Assembly (NCBI GenBank): GCA_002633025.1
Contig: NMRB01000518.1
Location: 43,697 to 107,696, forward strand
Length of the DNA stretch: 64,000 bases
Origin: Notospermus geniculatus
Lineage: Eukaryota; Nemertea; Pilidiophora; Heteronemertea; Lineidae
Reading direction: 5' to 3'
The notes beneath the pieces were generated by a model. It saw nothing but the letters and a program-made list of their open reading frames with translations, did not search any database and had not been told where the DNA came from. This document shows, piece by piece, positions 32,572 to 45,172 of this stretch. The position numbers and the translations under genes are program-made. Every line of letters begins with the position of its first letter. Positions within the stretch are counted from its first letter, which is position 1.

Positions 32572-33021
32572 CGAGATCGGGATAGCGCAGCGTCGCGTCA
32601 TCAAAAAATGACGTGACGTCATCGTTGTTTGCGTAAACTTCGTCGATCCCGTTGTCGCGTTCCGAGATAAATCGGCTGTATCTCGTAAATGTCAAACGAC
32701 ATAGAGTTTACTTCAATTTCACTTCCTTAACCTCTAAGAACTTGAGAATGACGCTGCCAGACATCGAATTCAGTATATGTAGATCATGTACAAATTATAA
32801 ACAGTAATATATTCCATGGTAATCTGCCTGTATTTTGATGAGAATTTGGGATGTCAGTTTCGCTGTTCGAATGAGGGAGGCAACTTGCAATGCGCGACGT
32901 CATGACGTAGGGGTTTGGGATAGCAGAATCAGAGAGCGCATGGGTCACGTCGTCGAGATCGAGAACGGGCAACGACGTCAGCGCTATCCCGATCTCGATC
33001 TCGGAACCGGGATAGCAGAAA
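32572..33021. other. non-coding spacer with CGAGATCGGGATAGC inverted ends
   Basis: The spacer starts CGAGATCGGGATAGC and near its right end has GCTATCCCGATCTCG (about 32981-32995), so it is itself bounded by inverted repeats, like a foldback element whose left end falls in the gap. No gene seen. Confidence 0.5.
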
Positions 33022-34195
33022 CTGTATAATAGGCCTAGGCGTAGGCTTAAGTCTAAGGTCCTTTGTTCAACACAAAAAGATTTATTAGGCCTAGTAGGTC
33101 TAGGTCTAGGCCTAGGCCTACAAACTTTATGGACCCAGGCACCTAGTCCTAAGTAAAAAAAAATACTTAGGCCTATGAAAAAAATTAGAAAAAAATCATG
33201 AAGCCCCAGCTCATCTCATGTAGTAAATACAGTATTTACAGTAAATAAAATCGCTTTGTGGTCATCATTTGCACGATTCCTCTCAAAAATTAAAGTTATC
33301 TGCCCCATGGTGGGTCTGATTTGAAGCTACAGCAGGAAGCTATGCACATAATATGTGCATGCTGTAGCTTCCTGCTGTAGCTTCAAATCAGAAAGGCACA
33401 GTGACTTGTGAGTGTCGCTTGTATTTTGATTGTCATCCACTCAACGTTTTGATCAGGCATTTTATAGGCCTTCCGCCGAGGCAATCCTACTGTGCAATTA
33501 AATCAATCAATCAGAGATAAGACTGAAGAAGCTGAATGCATGCATGGTGCGAGGGCAAATCATCACGATTGTGGGTGGGGTCTTCCCGTATCATCACGAT
33601 TTGGCCTTCAATCCAACGAAAACGACACGGCCGCGGGACAAGACGTTCAGTGCCATAATCAGCCGCAAGATAGCGCTAGCGATGCTTCTTCTGGAGGGAT
33701 AAATGTGACCCCGTCACAGCAAAACTAGGCGCATGTCGCTCAGAATATGAGCCACAACGAACGAAGATGACACCAGGAGAGAATGGAAGAAATAGATCAT
33801 TTCAGATTTCATAATACACAGACAATATTGAAACTGACAAATTTTGGTCTCATCCTGCCAAGTTCAGAGCGACATGCGCCTACTTTTGCTGTGACGGGTC
33901 ACAAATACAACAAACTGTATCCCCCACACAATATCATAGCATGTAGGATCAGATCCGAGTTGATTATGTACCTACTTGACGTCATTCGTGCAACCTAAAG
34001 CCAGGGGGCTTTTATAACTGACAATTGGACTGTCAGAGTGGCGCAATATCCCGCCCGGTCGAACCATGTCTGTGATAGAGAGGGCGACTTTCTCTGATAC
34101 CGCCATTCTCTGGGCTCTCCGGTTTCCTCCTGCAGTACTTGGATTCGTCTTTAGAGCTAATGCCGTGTTTAGCGTGCAGCACTCAATTCCGAATT
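33022..34195. repeat. duplicated segment C2 (partner of 30470-32547)
   Basis: Near-identical to C1, lacking the Harbinger-like element and carrying a long hairpin at 33315-33390 of which C1 has only the right arm. The match ends near the text CAATTCCGAATT; a G-run and a single n (34249) follow shortly. Confidence 0.8.
33315..33390. repeat. long near-perfect hairpin
   Basis: Left arm TCTGATTTGAAGCTACAGCA GGAAGCT is the complement of the right arm ending AGCTTCAAATCAGA, with centre TGCACATAATATGTGCA. The arms are not exactly symmetrical: the right arm has an extra TGTAGCTTCCTGC. In segment C1 (about 31718-31751) only the right arm exists. Confidence 0.65.
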
Positions 34196-35515
34196 TTGTT
34201 TGGAGACATGTCAAGTTTGAGAGGTGGGGGGGGGGGGGTGGAGTTGCGNGTTGCGACGAACACATTCATTTTCGTCTCCGACGCAATGAAAACTGCAGCG
34301 CCATCCGTGCTGCTGGGACCGTGACTCCAGCTACCATTTTCACACCAGTCCGCGGGCGGTGCTTATTCGGGATGACTTGGGACTCCGCCGACCGAAACGA
34401 TGCTGAACAGAGACAGGGGTACAATTACATCTACTCTGTGTGAATGTTATGGTATGTTATGTTATGTATGACACCAAATTATCAATCGTTATTGCTGAGG
34501 TCAATGAGTGTAAGTAATGCTATGAGTGTAAGTAATGTATTATGAGATAGAAAATCGATACATCGCGATCGAAGTCGAGAGAAAATTCGGGATCAATTAC
34601 CATTCAAGAACTGCGGGGTACTTTTCATTGGATTATTGGCCAACAGCAACAAACAAACCCCGGATTCCTGAAAATTAATCCTGACGGAAGATAATGAAGT
34701 CTCACCTCGGATGCATCGATGTTGCTTCAGTTTGTATTTAAAAGTGGAATAAAATAAACGGCGGCGGGAGAGTCTTGGCGCGAATTTGACCTCAATAATT
34801 TTCCCATGGGTCGAGGCAAAAAATCAAAACGACCGACTCACCCAATCACTTTTTGCCCAGCAGGGCCAGGTGTCACTCGTGCCATCATGATATAGGTTAT
34901 GTAAGCTGAGCATGTGGTTATGCTAATTGATGCAAAGTGTGCAAATCTATATTGTGCGTACACTTTTGAAAGGAATGTCTTTATCTTATCATGAACTCAA
35001 CGTTTACCCAATGATGTCAAATTGTGCAGATACTAGTAGTTTATCCGGTACATCGGTAAGAAAAAAATGTACATGAACATTATCCAGAAACGCTTCAGTG
35101 TTTCCCAGATAATTTCTCAGAAATTATGGAACATAACTAAAAGGGATGCTACGGTTGATGTATTTATTATATGATATTCAGTGGTTTGTTGTTGTCATAC
35201 TTTTGTAACCGGTGGGAAATCATTTTTTGTGGCACTTGGTGGATTCGACAAGCAATTGAAGTAAATGGTCTTTCGTGTGAATTCTGAACGACCGATCATC
35301 ACATATAGTTATGTCAATATAAACGACATTCATACCTTCCCATCCGAATGAAATTGGGTTATTCATGTGAAAATGTCAGCTGGGAGGATCAGAAGAGGGA
35401 ACTACCCAATCACCGAGCAGAAAGGACAAAGTGAAAGTGTTCAGGGTTGATCACGTGACACACCCATTCATGCACAAAATCAATTATTAACGAAGCGGGA
35501 TTGGGTAAGAAACAA
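34196..35515. other. intergenic, no gene recognised
   Basis: It contains a G homopolymer (about 34226-34238), an n at 34249 and otherwise unremarkable sequence. No coding homology or RNA gene seen. Confidence 0.45.
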
Positions 35516-35556
35516 TATAAAAGCAATGGGATATAATTCGATTGATTTTTCTCAGA
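35516..35556 (+). promoter_or_regulatory. possible TATA promoter upstream of DHRS11-like gene
   Basis: TATAAAAG at 35516-35523 with a TCAGAA initiator-like site at about 35552. The start codon is 370 bases downstream with no intervening in-frame ATG. The spacing is a little long, so this is tentative. Confidence 0.3.
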
Positions 35557-35922
35557 AATATCGGGGGAAATGATCGGTGATACGGGGCGACCCGGGACCA
35601 AGGACCGCGTGACGCACGGTCTTCTTTCTACACGCCGTTCACTGCCACATCACCACGGTCTTTCCATCCAGCCGCTGGCAGTCGGATTCTCCAAGTATTT
35701 CGGTTCATTCGTATTTTGCCGCAAATATTTATAGATCAGCAAAGGAAAAAACATAAAGGAGGTTGAACCTACTTTTGGGACTTTACATAACGTACCGGTG
35801 TGACCTTCTTGAACAATGCATCCTTCCTTGATAGTGGAGGTATTACAATAAATCTCTATCTAAACCCTGCACTGAACAGCCCTGGAGTAGTTTCGAGTTG
35901 TGTACGGCTGAGTATATTAGGC

Positions 35923-38900
35923 ATGGACCGGTGGAGAGGGCGAGTCGCGTTGGTGACCGGAGCTGGTAGTGGCATAGGCGCAGCAATCACGTTGGAACTT
36001 CTCAAAAATGGACTAAAGGTCGTTGGCTGTGATAAAGATACCGAGCCGCTGCGTAACAATGAGGACTATTTCCAGTACACCTTGTCTAAAGACGGGAAAT
36101 GTTCGGGTCACAATGGTTTGGACCATTCACCAAAAGCCGACACTAAACATGCTAAACCGTGCACGAGTAGTGACAACTACGATGATGGAGTACTACATCC
36201 TTATACGTGTGACTTGAGAAGTGAAGAGGAGATACTGGCTATGTTTCTGTATATCCAAGATGCCCTGGGAGGAGTGGACATATGTGTTAATGTGGCTGGG
36301 ATATCACACAACGCTCCACTACTGTCAGGTGAGACCCGTAGACATGGTAGATTGTGTAACTGTGCCCAAATTAGGCTGCTTGGTTGAGAAAATGTCCAAC
36401 ATGTCACATCCATGTTGACTCAACCATCAAGGGTACGCCTTCTGACGACCTCTATCTTTGATGGAGTCCGAGGAGGAAATGACCGTACACCTTATCCGGC
36501 ATCGAAATATTTTTGATGTAATAGGCTCCTTTCGAAAGTCGGTCATTTCGGTGCTGAGGGTGAAAAGAAAGGGGAAAATGCATTAGGTTTTGCCAGAAAT
36601 TGCAGAAATAACTGTCAGAAACGTTAAATTTGGCAGAAATATGGTGATAGCCAAACCATTGAGATATGTGACAAAAAATGGGTGTCATCGATAAATGTTT
36701 CGAGAAATGTGATTTTCTACACCTGAACAATAGGTGGATTAACAGACACTTTAAACCGTCTATTGTTCAGTTGAAGAAAAATGCAGAAATCTTCAAAAAA
36801 TGATCGATGACAACCAATTTTTTTCACACATTTCTCAATGGATTGGCCCTCATAACATGTATCCCAAACAAGCGTTTCTGACAGTTATTTCTGCAGTTTC
36901 TGGCAAAATTTAACGCATAAAAATTCCCATTTGTTTTTACCCTCGGCGCCGAAATGGCCGACTTTCGAAATGGGCCTATGCGGGTGAAAAGCCGAAAACG
37001 TAATACAATAATTACATCATAATTGGCTCAGTCACCCATGCATTCAGTGCGAGCGTCGTTTCTGCTGGGGAGGGGAGATTGTCACACCCTATACTGAAAT
37101 GCGTACTTAGTGACCCTATCTGATATCCCTCCTTCAATAATAAAGAACAAAAACTGTCTTTCAATTCATATTCTAGACTCGATACATGCCAGACCGGCCT
37201 TCGACTTTTCGCATTATAAATTATTTGTTGTGAATATTGATGCCAGAGTTTCTTTTATATTTTGCTTTCCCCTAGAGCAAGACTAACCTGGATTCACGGT
37301 AAACAGTCGCGTAAACAAGTTCTCGGTTTGAAAAAAAGCAGTAAGCACTTGTTGCTCGTTTACAGTTTATTATTAAATCAATGACCCAAACTTTGAGGAC
37401 ATCTCTTAAAAACAATGGCAAAATCTGATTTAAAATATAAATATCTGTCCTCCACAAAATCCAAAGTTAACTATTCGCTCAACACAAATAATAGTGACGT
37501 CATCCGAATTTCGACCACAAAAAGTGCCTGAGCAACGAAAGGTGAAGTGTGCTGCCAGCTATTAAAGCTACATGCACATGTACTAACAGCGTTTTCAGCC
37601 ATGACTTCCACTTGTTGGCGGTCAGGACGCAAATAATGTGCTGCCACCTACATGCTTGGGTACTCTATCATGTTTGGAGTCCCACTAAAACATGGCGGAT
37701 GTCCCAGGTTATTTCAGGTAGCCCATTGTTACAACAGAAGGCGCTCCTGCCTCGCACCAATCTGTTACGCCGTGCTCACAGGATTGTGGGAAATCAAGAT
37801 GGCGCCGGGTGATTGACAGCGAACTACTTGGCTTGGCTGATCATGTGATCCCTCGATCCCCGTAGTTACTAGGATCAAAATACCTACAAACCTCGCTTAT
37901 CATGATAGTTGTTACTTGCCATACAATTATTCACAAAAAATCTGTAAATATTTTTGCATTAAACAAAGAATGTTAAGCCAGTCACTTGGGACTTATTTTA
38001 TTCCTACGCTGTGATGAGGTCGCGGACATACACGTCGGCCAAATCTGGCCGATGTGATGCGTTCCACGGCTACACAGGTCTGTGCAAAAGCAGTCTCACC
38101 CAAGCAGTCTCGCGCAGCCTGTGTGTACACAATGCAGGTAGCCTACTGCCCGCGCTGTGGCGCGCGGCGTTTCTTTAACGTGCGTGGCCTTGGTTTTATG
38201 CATGCAGTTCAGCTTTAGGCATAAAGGCGGATTTATACTTCTGACGCCGTCACCCGCCGTAATACGCTAGGCCGGTTGGCCTAAACGCCAATTCATACTT
38301 CTCCGTTTTGCGCTTTGCGATTGTCCGTTCCCTGTGTTTATGTGTGATACCAACAAAAAAAATACTTTTTCTACCACGCATTCACATAGGAAATGTCGAA
38401 ACTGTCGTCACATAGGAAACGGACACGCGCAAAGCGCAAAACGCAAAGTATGACGTTTAGCTGACACGCGGAATGCGGATTGCGGAGCGCGGAAGCGGAA
38501 AATGCAGTGCATTTTCGTACACAACATATTGTTCCGCCGGGGATTCCGCATCCCTATACCGCATTCCGGATGGTAAACGCAGCTTTATGCGAACGCCAAC
38601 TCCAAGCATGCCAAGCGTATGCTAGGCGTTTGACGGCGGGTGACAGCGTCTGAAGTATAAACCCGCCTTTAACATGTTTAAAGCCAAGTTGTTTTAACGT
38701 TATCGAAGATTGTTCCCTGATATCGGGGAATCGACAAGCTCCGAAGCCCGTCAGCATCGCACGCAATGCACCCACTGACGCACTGCGATCCCAAGCCCTC
38801 AATAATCTCTGGAGACATCGATATCCCGGGCCTGATATTCTTCATTGTTTGCATCTTCTGCATCAATCCATGACGTTTTCTGCTTGTCTACCCCACGTCG

Positions 38901-41900
38901 CCTCATGTTGGCTCGAGGTGTTCGCTCGAACATTATCGACCTGAGCAAATTAAACAATTTATTAGCTCAGAGTGATTGATTGGAAGGGTCATTCAGTCCA
39001 CTCTTCATGGCGATTAACCCGCTGTCAACCTGCTGTAGAAACGTTTCATCGGCCACTACAGTATTCGCACGACAGTCCTAGTTTTCAAAAGGATCGAGTA
39101 GCAGTGGGGTACGAATCGAACAATCCTCTCGACTGTTCTGTCAAAAAAAGGTTGTTGGTTGATTGCTAACAAATGGAACTATACGAACAGTACGGAGATT
39201 TAGAAATCAAACGATAAACGTAAACGTTAACGACAACGTTATTTTTGTACCGAAAATACAATATAAAATCTGGTGAATGTGTAGTATGAAAAATAAGGTC
39301 GTCGTAAAATTTTAGGTTTTTTTCGTTTGATTTCTAAATCTCCCTAATAATTACATTTGTACTTTCGTTAGAATTCCTTGTGCATTTTTCTCTGCATGTC
39401 CAGATAAATGATTTTTGGACAGTTACCTGCCCTAGAATCCAAGACCGTTGCTGGTGCTGTGCGAATTAAAACCACTTTCTGCTGTTTGGTGCCCAACCAA
39501 CGTTTCGTTTCTGATACTGATGTTATAATTAAACAGAAGGTAATATGTATGCACCTGCTTCTTGTCCTACAAAACCAACACTTTAATTTGCTGATTGATG
39601 TGTACGTTATGAAAAAGTGCATATGGTTGGAAATTCAGGCATTTCCCTAAACAACTTTGTTGTAACCACTGGTTACTGGTTACATATTTTCAATCAGGTT
39701 AGCATCAGATAACACAGTTTTTAATATATTTCGCTCTTCGATTGTAAAATGACAATATTCCTTTGCCAATCATAATTACCATCATCAGCTATTTTGACCT
39801 CCAGATAAAAAGGACGCATTCTTATATCACCTGTGACGTTTCCGGAGACGGAAAAAGGCCAATTCATACTTCTAATCTCCGCATTGCGCTTTGCGCTCGT
39901 CCATTTCCTTGTCTGCGCGAAGTACAAAAATAAAATGTTAGGAAAAGGACGAGCGCAAAGCACAATGCGGAGAAGTATGACCTGGCCTTATGAATATTGA
40001 AAAATTGGCATCCATCAACCGATGTGACGTTCATAGATCTAGACGACGATGCAACATATGGCACCAAATGAACATCATACTCAGTGAAAATTGATTCGGC
40101 CGTCTGAGTCCATTATGATATCTGAATAACACATTTGCGCTGCATAATTGACGAAAAATCTATTCTATTGGACAATATGATATATCAAAGCTCGTTTCGC
40201 GGTTCTGCTTTGAAGACTCTGGCTATTCATGCTCTGGTTTGTTCACCAATGCCCCGACCAATGCACCAAGGCAGCGCATCACTGTTCAGCCTGAAAGGAC
40301 ATTTTTATCAGCAGCAAGTACCCGACTGAGGGTTGACGAGTTCTGATTGTTGTTGGTCTTCAATAGGGTATTGCATCCTGGATAGCATCCAATACGAAAT
40401 GAATAGACTGCTGACGAAGTGCCTTCATCAGTGATGCTGGCAAACTCTTGTCGATTCTCTTTCTCAGCATCATTTGCCCCAGGCGGCTCAGAGCCAAACG
40501 GACGCCGGCGGCTAAACCAGGGATGGGATGCTCGTAGCTCCAGGAACTTCCCACGGCCGCGAAAATCTCGTAATAATACCCTCAGAGTATTCTTGGCCCA
40601 AAAACCTGGCGTCCATTAGGGCGCGGGCAAGACGCGGAATGCAAATTTAATCCGCATTCATTCAGCAACAACCTCTCCGCATCTTCTTAATTAATAATTT
40701 TTTAAATTTTAATTTTAGTTTAATTTAATTTAATTATTTTAATTTAATTTAATTTAATTAATAATTTAATAATTCATGAACGATTCCGTTCACTGTCTTT
40801 ATCACTCCTAAACATTTCCTCTGGCGTTTCTGCACTTTCGGGAGAGGACAAAATGCCCAATAGTCATTGACGCGGAAAGAATGCCGAAATGACACAGTTT
40901 GCTTCCGCACGTTCCTTTTGTCGGCGCTCTACAGTAGTGGACGCCACCCAATTCAACCATTGGATCAACTTTTGAAGGCGCTGTGGAGTTGTCCAGTAGC
41001 CACTTGAGAATGACTCTTTTGCATGCCCACACGATCGGTCAATTGGTTCCAGAGGCTGAATATCAATAACGTCACTCAATGTGTGTTTTTTATGTGCGTA
41101 TCATCGATCTCCACGAATTCCCTGAGGAGAGAAAACCATAAAATTGGCCTCGGGTTGCGCCGACTTGTCCGTGAAATGGAGCCTAAACGATCCAAATCGG
41201 TTGCAGGACACTGCTGCGACATGACGGCTCAAAACGCTTAAAAAATCCACGGAGAGAGGGATTGCCATGAAAATAAATTGTACCAAATATTTATGAGACC
41301 TTGCGGAAGGCAAATGACGAGAATGGCTTCTTGGAACCATAGATAATGTTCAGATCGCCGGCAGCCAACCTTGTTACAGCTAACGATGCTAAATAGCCCG
41401 ATCCATCATGGTTTCCTGCTAAAATGAGATGTTTCCCAAGAAATGAGACATAAATACAGTGTACATGTACAAATTCAACGGGCAAGGGTATACTTGGGAT
41501 AGCCTCTACCGTACTTCAGGATCATGTTATGGACCGGCCCTGACGGAAAATTTAATACAAATTCAATTCACTTGTTGTGAAAAGAGTGAATACTGGTTAA
41601 AGTGAATCGACAGTCGTTTTGTAAACAGGAAGGATGATGTATGTAAACATTGCCCTCACAGCCAATCAGAATGCAGGAAATGAGTGTTTGTAAACAAAGA
41701 TTCGTCCCCTTTTGCATTCAAATTTTTTGGCTGACACATCGCTTTAAAATGTCTCAAACCTTGCACTGCCTGGCCTGTACTTTTGTCAACGTGCATACTT
41801 ACACGTATGCATTGATAGAGGACACGTACTCCTAAGCATCCATTCTATACCATTCTCTATATTCTACCAGAGAATAAAGACAAGATTACACTGATAATAG

Positions 41901-43113
41901 ACGGATGATTCGAACCACTGCTCACCAAGAGATCGATCAACACGCTCAATTTTCTACCTTATGATTATAATTGCAAACATGGCCGGGAAAGTCGGTCCTC
42001 GGGCTAAAGACGACATTGCAGGAAGACATTGCAGGACCATTGTATTTTGGACACATCCTTATAAAGAGAATGTGTTTGCGAAGAACAGTTCGATATTTTG
42101 CCATCAATGATTCGGTCTCCGTTCCGTCATAAAACAGTAGGAAGATTTCGCAAATCTGACGAAAAACGAAGTACGAAATACGAAATTCAACTTCATTTCC
42201 ACGATCTAATGTATTTCTGGATATGGTTGGTACCACAACTGAGTGTCGCTGCGTCTTTCAGCATATCATGTAGGCCTACGACCGAGAGAGTTCTCGTGCA
42301 TCTTGAACTTTTAAATTTCCACTTCGTATATGTACGAAGTGGAAACGAAAGATAAATTTCAAAAGTTTAATATACACCGCAACTCTATCGGTCTTACGTC
42401 ACACGCTATTTATTAAGACATGCACACTCTTGCAGCAGGCGATATTTGTGGTACTCAACCATCTCCAAAAAGACATTACGTCATGGAAATGAAGTCCAAT
42501 TTCGTATTTCGTACTTCATGTTTCGTCAGATTTGCGAATCCTCACTATTGACCAAGAATATTAAAAAACTCAACTGCTTTATGACCATTGTTGTGACGAA
42601 CCGCGATGGTATCTCATTTTTTACTCCAAAAATACTGTTGTTTCTTGCTATTTCTTTGCAGGCAAGACGTCAGAATGGAGGGACATGATGGACGTAAACG
42701 TGATCGCATATTGCGTGTGCACCAGAGAGGCAGTCGCCCAGATGAGACAGAATGACGTGGACGATGGACAGATTATCATGATAAACAGTACCTGTGGCTA
42801 CAAAGTCATCAATGCCAAACAACATCACTTTTACACAGCCACGAAACACGCCGTCACTGCCCTGGTCGAGGGCGTCAAAAACGAATTGCAAGAAACGAAG
42901 TCCAAAATTCGTATCTCAAGCGTCAGTCCCGAAATAGTCAAAACTAATTTTCTGTATGCTATGCACAAGCCGCATGGCACTACCCACATTGCGGATGCGG
43001 TGTATAAGAATGTTGACTACATGGAACCCAAGGATATTGCAGACGCCTGTATTTTTATTTTGAGCACCCCTCCCCATGTTCAAATCCATGACATACTCAT
43101 GAAACCAGTATGA
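35923..43113 (+). CDS. DHRS11: DHRS11-like short-chain dehydrogenase/reductase
   Basis: NADP(H)-dependent SDR; vertebrate DHRS11 reduces 3- and 17-keto steroids and other carbonyls. Two exons: 35923-36328 (donor CAG|GTGAGA) and 42662-43113 (acceptor TTTGCAG), phase 1, 285 residues. The Rossmann start is MDRWRGRVALVTGAGSGIGA with the TGxxxGIG nucleotide motif. VDICVNVAG replaces the usual NNAG with NVAG. Ser in MINSTCGYKV and YTATK (YxxxK) supply catalytic residues, and the C-terminus is ILSTPPHVQIHDILMKPV, close to vertebrate DHRS11. Between the second strand and the CDL motif there is an extra Ser/Asp/Lys-rich stretch (about residues 45-85) longer than in vertebrates. ATG 35923 is the first in frame. 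The 6.3 kb intron is filled with foldback elements and MITEs. Confidence 0.92.
36521..36977. repeat. large foldback element in DHRS11 intron
   Basis: Left arm ATAGGCTCCTTTCGAAAGTC and right-arm complement ATAGGCCCATTTCGAAAGTC, continuing through GGTCATTTCGG, the CTGTCAGAAACG stretch and GAGAAATGTG. The arms are over 180 bp each. It starts about 190 bp into the intron. Confidence 0.7.
38223..38670. repeat. nested foldback element in DHRS11 intron
   Basis: Outer arms AAAGGCGGATTTATACTTCT and its complement ending GAAGTATAAACCCGCCTTT. Inside is another inverted pair around TTTGCGCTTTGCG (about 38290-38460). A shorter relative is at 39853-39990. Confidence 0.65.
39191..39346. mobile_element. family 2 MITE copy in DHRS11 intron
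   Basis: TACGGAGATTTAGAAATCAA at the left and TTGATTTCTAAATCTCCCTA at the right, with the AACGATAAACGTAAACG arm of family 2. Confidence 0.7.
39853..39990. repeat. short foldback, relative of 38223-38670
   Basis: AAAGGCCAATTCATACTTCT and AGAAGTATGACCTGGCCTT form inverted ends; inner arms GCGCTTTGCGCTCGTCC and GGACGAGCGCAAAGC pair. Confidence 0.65.
40690..40775. repeat. AATTTAATTT low-complexity tract
   Basis: Irregular AATTT/TTAATT repeats over about 85 bp in the DHRS11 intron. Confidence 0.8.
42138..42547. mobile_element. family 1 MITE copy in DHRS11 intron
   Basis: TAGGAAGATTTCGCAAATCT at the left and AGATTTGCGAATCCTCACTA at the right, with ACGAAGTACGAAATACGAAA arms. It ends about 115 bp before the second coding exon. 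Confidence 0.7.
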
Positions 43114-43468
43114 AGGGGCTCTGAAGTGTTGTATGGTCAGTGTGGCAGGTTGTGAGGATGTGGTTGATTGACTCCGCAATGACCAGTTGGAATTTCAAGG
43201 GTTGACATTCGACCCAGCGTGAGTCCCACTTGAAGGGTCCAAGATACCACCTTTCAGACACGGCAGCATTATCGTTCTATGTACATATTTTAGGACTGAT
43301 GACTGATGGTCATAAACGTGTTAGTGACTATTTATTCATTTTGCCTGTTGNTTAGGATTAAAATTAGGATTAGGATTAGCTTTTGCTATATAGGTTGGGA
43401 AAAAAAATTCGCGGCCCGGCTGGATGACGAGTGGACAACGTTGGGCCAATCAACTTTATGGGGCTAAC

Positions 43469-43827
43469 AGGTCGACATTGCGTCTTGAAGCAACTCGACG
43501 GATCCGTCGCAGATCAAAAACCACCACGCGCAGGTCGACATTTCAGCGATTGAGAGGAACTCGGAGCAACTTGCAGTTACCTCGAATAGCACGCTTATGT
43601 GGACAGCGCGTCTTCCATGCCCTCGGTCCATTCCAACAGCTAGTCGCAGAAAAGTAGAATATGGGCAACTCGAAGCAACTCGCGGCAACTAGCGGATCCG
43701 GCAGTTGCTCGGAGACATAAGCGCGCTCAGGTCGACAAAATCGTCAACTGATCAGCCACTCCGAGTTGCTTCCATCGCCGGAAAGCTAGTTGCCGCCAGT
43801 TGCTTCAAGACGCAATGTCGACCTGTA
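43469..43827. repeat. foldback element
   Basis: Left arm CAGGTCGACATTGCGTCTTG and right arm CAAGACGCAATGTCGACCTG are perfect inverted copies, followed inward by GAAGCAACTCG-type words in both orientations. Confidence 0.7.
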
Positions 43828-44598
43828 ATCCCCTTTAATGCCTACCGCATTGAGATTTGCCGTCCATGTGCGCCCAGCCTAGACGTCGTGCCGCATAAAA
43901 TGGATACGTCGGGTTTGTGTGTTTCTTTTCTCCCTTGTCCCTTCCTCAGCTTTTACGAGAAGTGCAAGACGAAAATTTCCGGGTCATATCTTTTGAAAAG
44001 AGGCTTCATCTTTCCCAATGACGTCATCAGCGCACCTAATGATCTTCGACACGATGTCGTTTGGAGCTGACCTTTTACCACAAAGAGAATATTCTTTTTA
44101 ATAAATTACCTCGACGGATTAGCGTTCTTATGATTTCGACTTTTTATCTTTTGCTGACATTTTGTGTTCGAGAAAGATATTGGTCTATTTTTAGAAGAGG
44201 GCAATTTCCATGATTCGAACCAAGAGCTAGAATAATATCATAATTACTGGCTTTTTAGTGGTTTGCAATGGCATTTATCTTCTGTGGGTCAATTGCGTGC
44301 GTTCCTCTAAACGACGACCAGATGCCATTTTATCCTGAGGTCTGACGGGGTAAGTTATGCAAGTCCCTTTTATGCGTAATATGAACTAAATACCAAGAAT
44401 CCCATATGACATTTTAGTTTAAATATCTCGCCAAAGGAAATGTCATCCTTGAAACGCATCATTTGGTCTTCTCGGAACTTCCATCATTCTTGATTGGTCG
44501 GTGAATGTCAGGAGCCAGTGTCAAGCGGCAGTGCACCAAAGGAAGCGTAGCGTATATTACAATCCAGCATTTGGATATCTGTGTTCTCGCCTCTTCAC

Positions 44599-44820
44599 CT
44601 TTTGGACTGTCAGAGTGGCCCAATGGAAGCATCAGTACCGTACCTTTTGGGTTGTCAGAGTGGCCCAATGGAAGCATCAGTACCTTTTGGGTTGTCAGAG
44701 TGGCCCAATGGAAGCATCAGTACCTTTTGGGTTGTCAGAGTGACCCAATGGACGTATCAGTACTTTTTGGATGTCAGAGTGGCCCAATGGAAACACCAGT
44801 ACCTTTTGGGTTGTCAGAGT
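44599..44820. repeat. 40-bp tandem array (about 5.5 copies)
   Basis: Unit TTTTGGGTTGTCAGAGTGGC followed by CCAATGGAAGCATCAGTACC. The first copy is 43 bp (extra GTA). Because 40 is not a multiple of 3, all three frames stay open and give spurious ORFs. The array directly abuts a truncated family 1 MITE (44824). Confidence 0.9.
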
Positions 44821-44823
44821 TTC

Positions 44824-45019
44824 ACTACGAAGTGGAAATTTGAAAATCCAAGGTGCACCGAAACTCTCTCGGTCTACACGACATGCTAAAAGACGCTCTG
44901 GCAGCAGCGATATTTTATGGTACCGGTACGAACCATCTCCTGAAACACATTAGATCATGGAAATGAACTAGAATTTCGTATTTCGTACTTTGTATTGCGT
45001 CAGGTTTGCGAAAACTCAG
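44824..45019. mobile_element. family 1 MITE, right half only
   Basis: Begins CACTACGAAGTGGAAATTTG in the middle of the element and ends GCGTCAGGTTTGCGAAAACTC. The left half is missing at the junction with the 40-bp array. A family 2 copy follows immediately. Confidence 0.65.
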
Positions 45020-45172
45020 TAGGGAGGTTTCGAAATCAAACGATAAACGTAAACGTTAACGACAACGTTATTTTCATACTACACATTAACCAAATTTTAT
45101 ATTGCATTTTCGGTACGAAAATAACGTTGTTGTTAACGTTTACGCTTATCGTTTGATTTCGAAACCTCCCTA
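45020..45172. mobile_element. family 2 MITE copy
   Basis: Complete copy: TAGGGAGGTTTCGAAATCAA at the left, TTGATTTCGAAACCTCCCTA at the right, i.e. 20-bp ends that are perfect inverted repeats. Confidence 0.8.

Noticed and set aside
44501-44889. Three overlapping frames encoding repeated LGCQSGPMEASVP-type peptides
   Set aside because: They are the 40-bp tandem array read in all frames.
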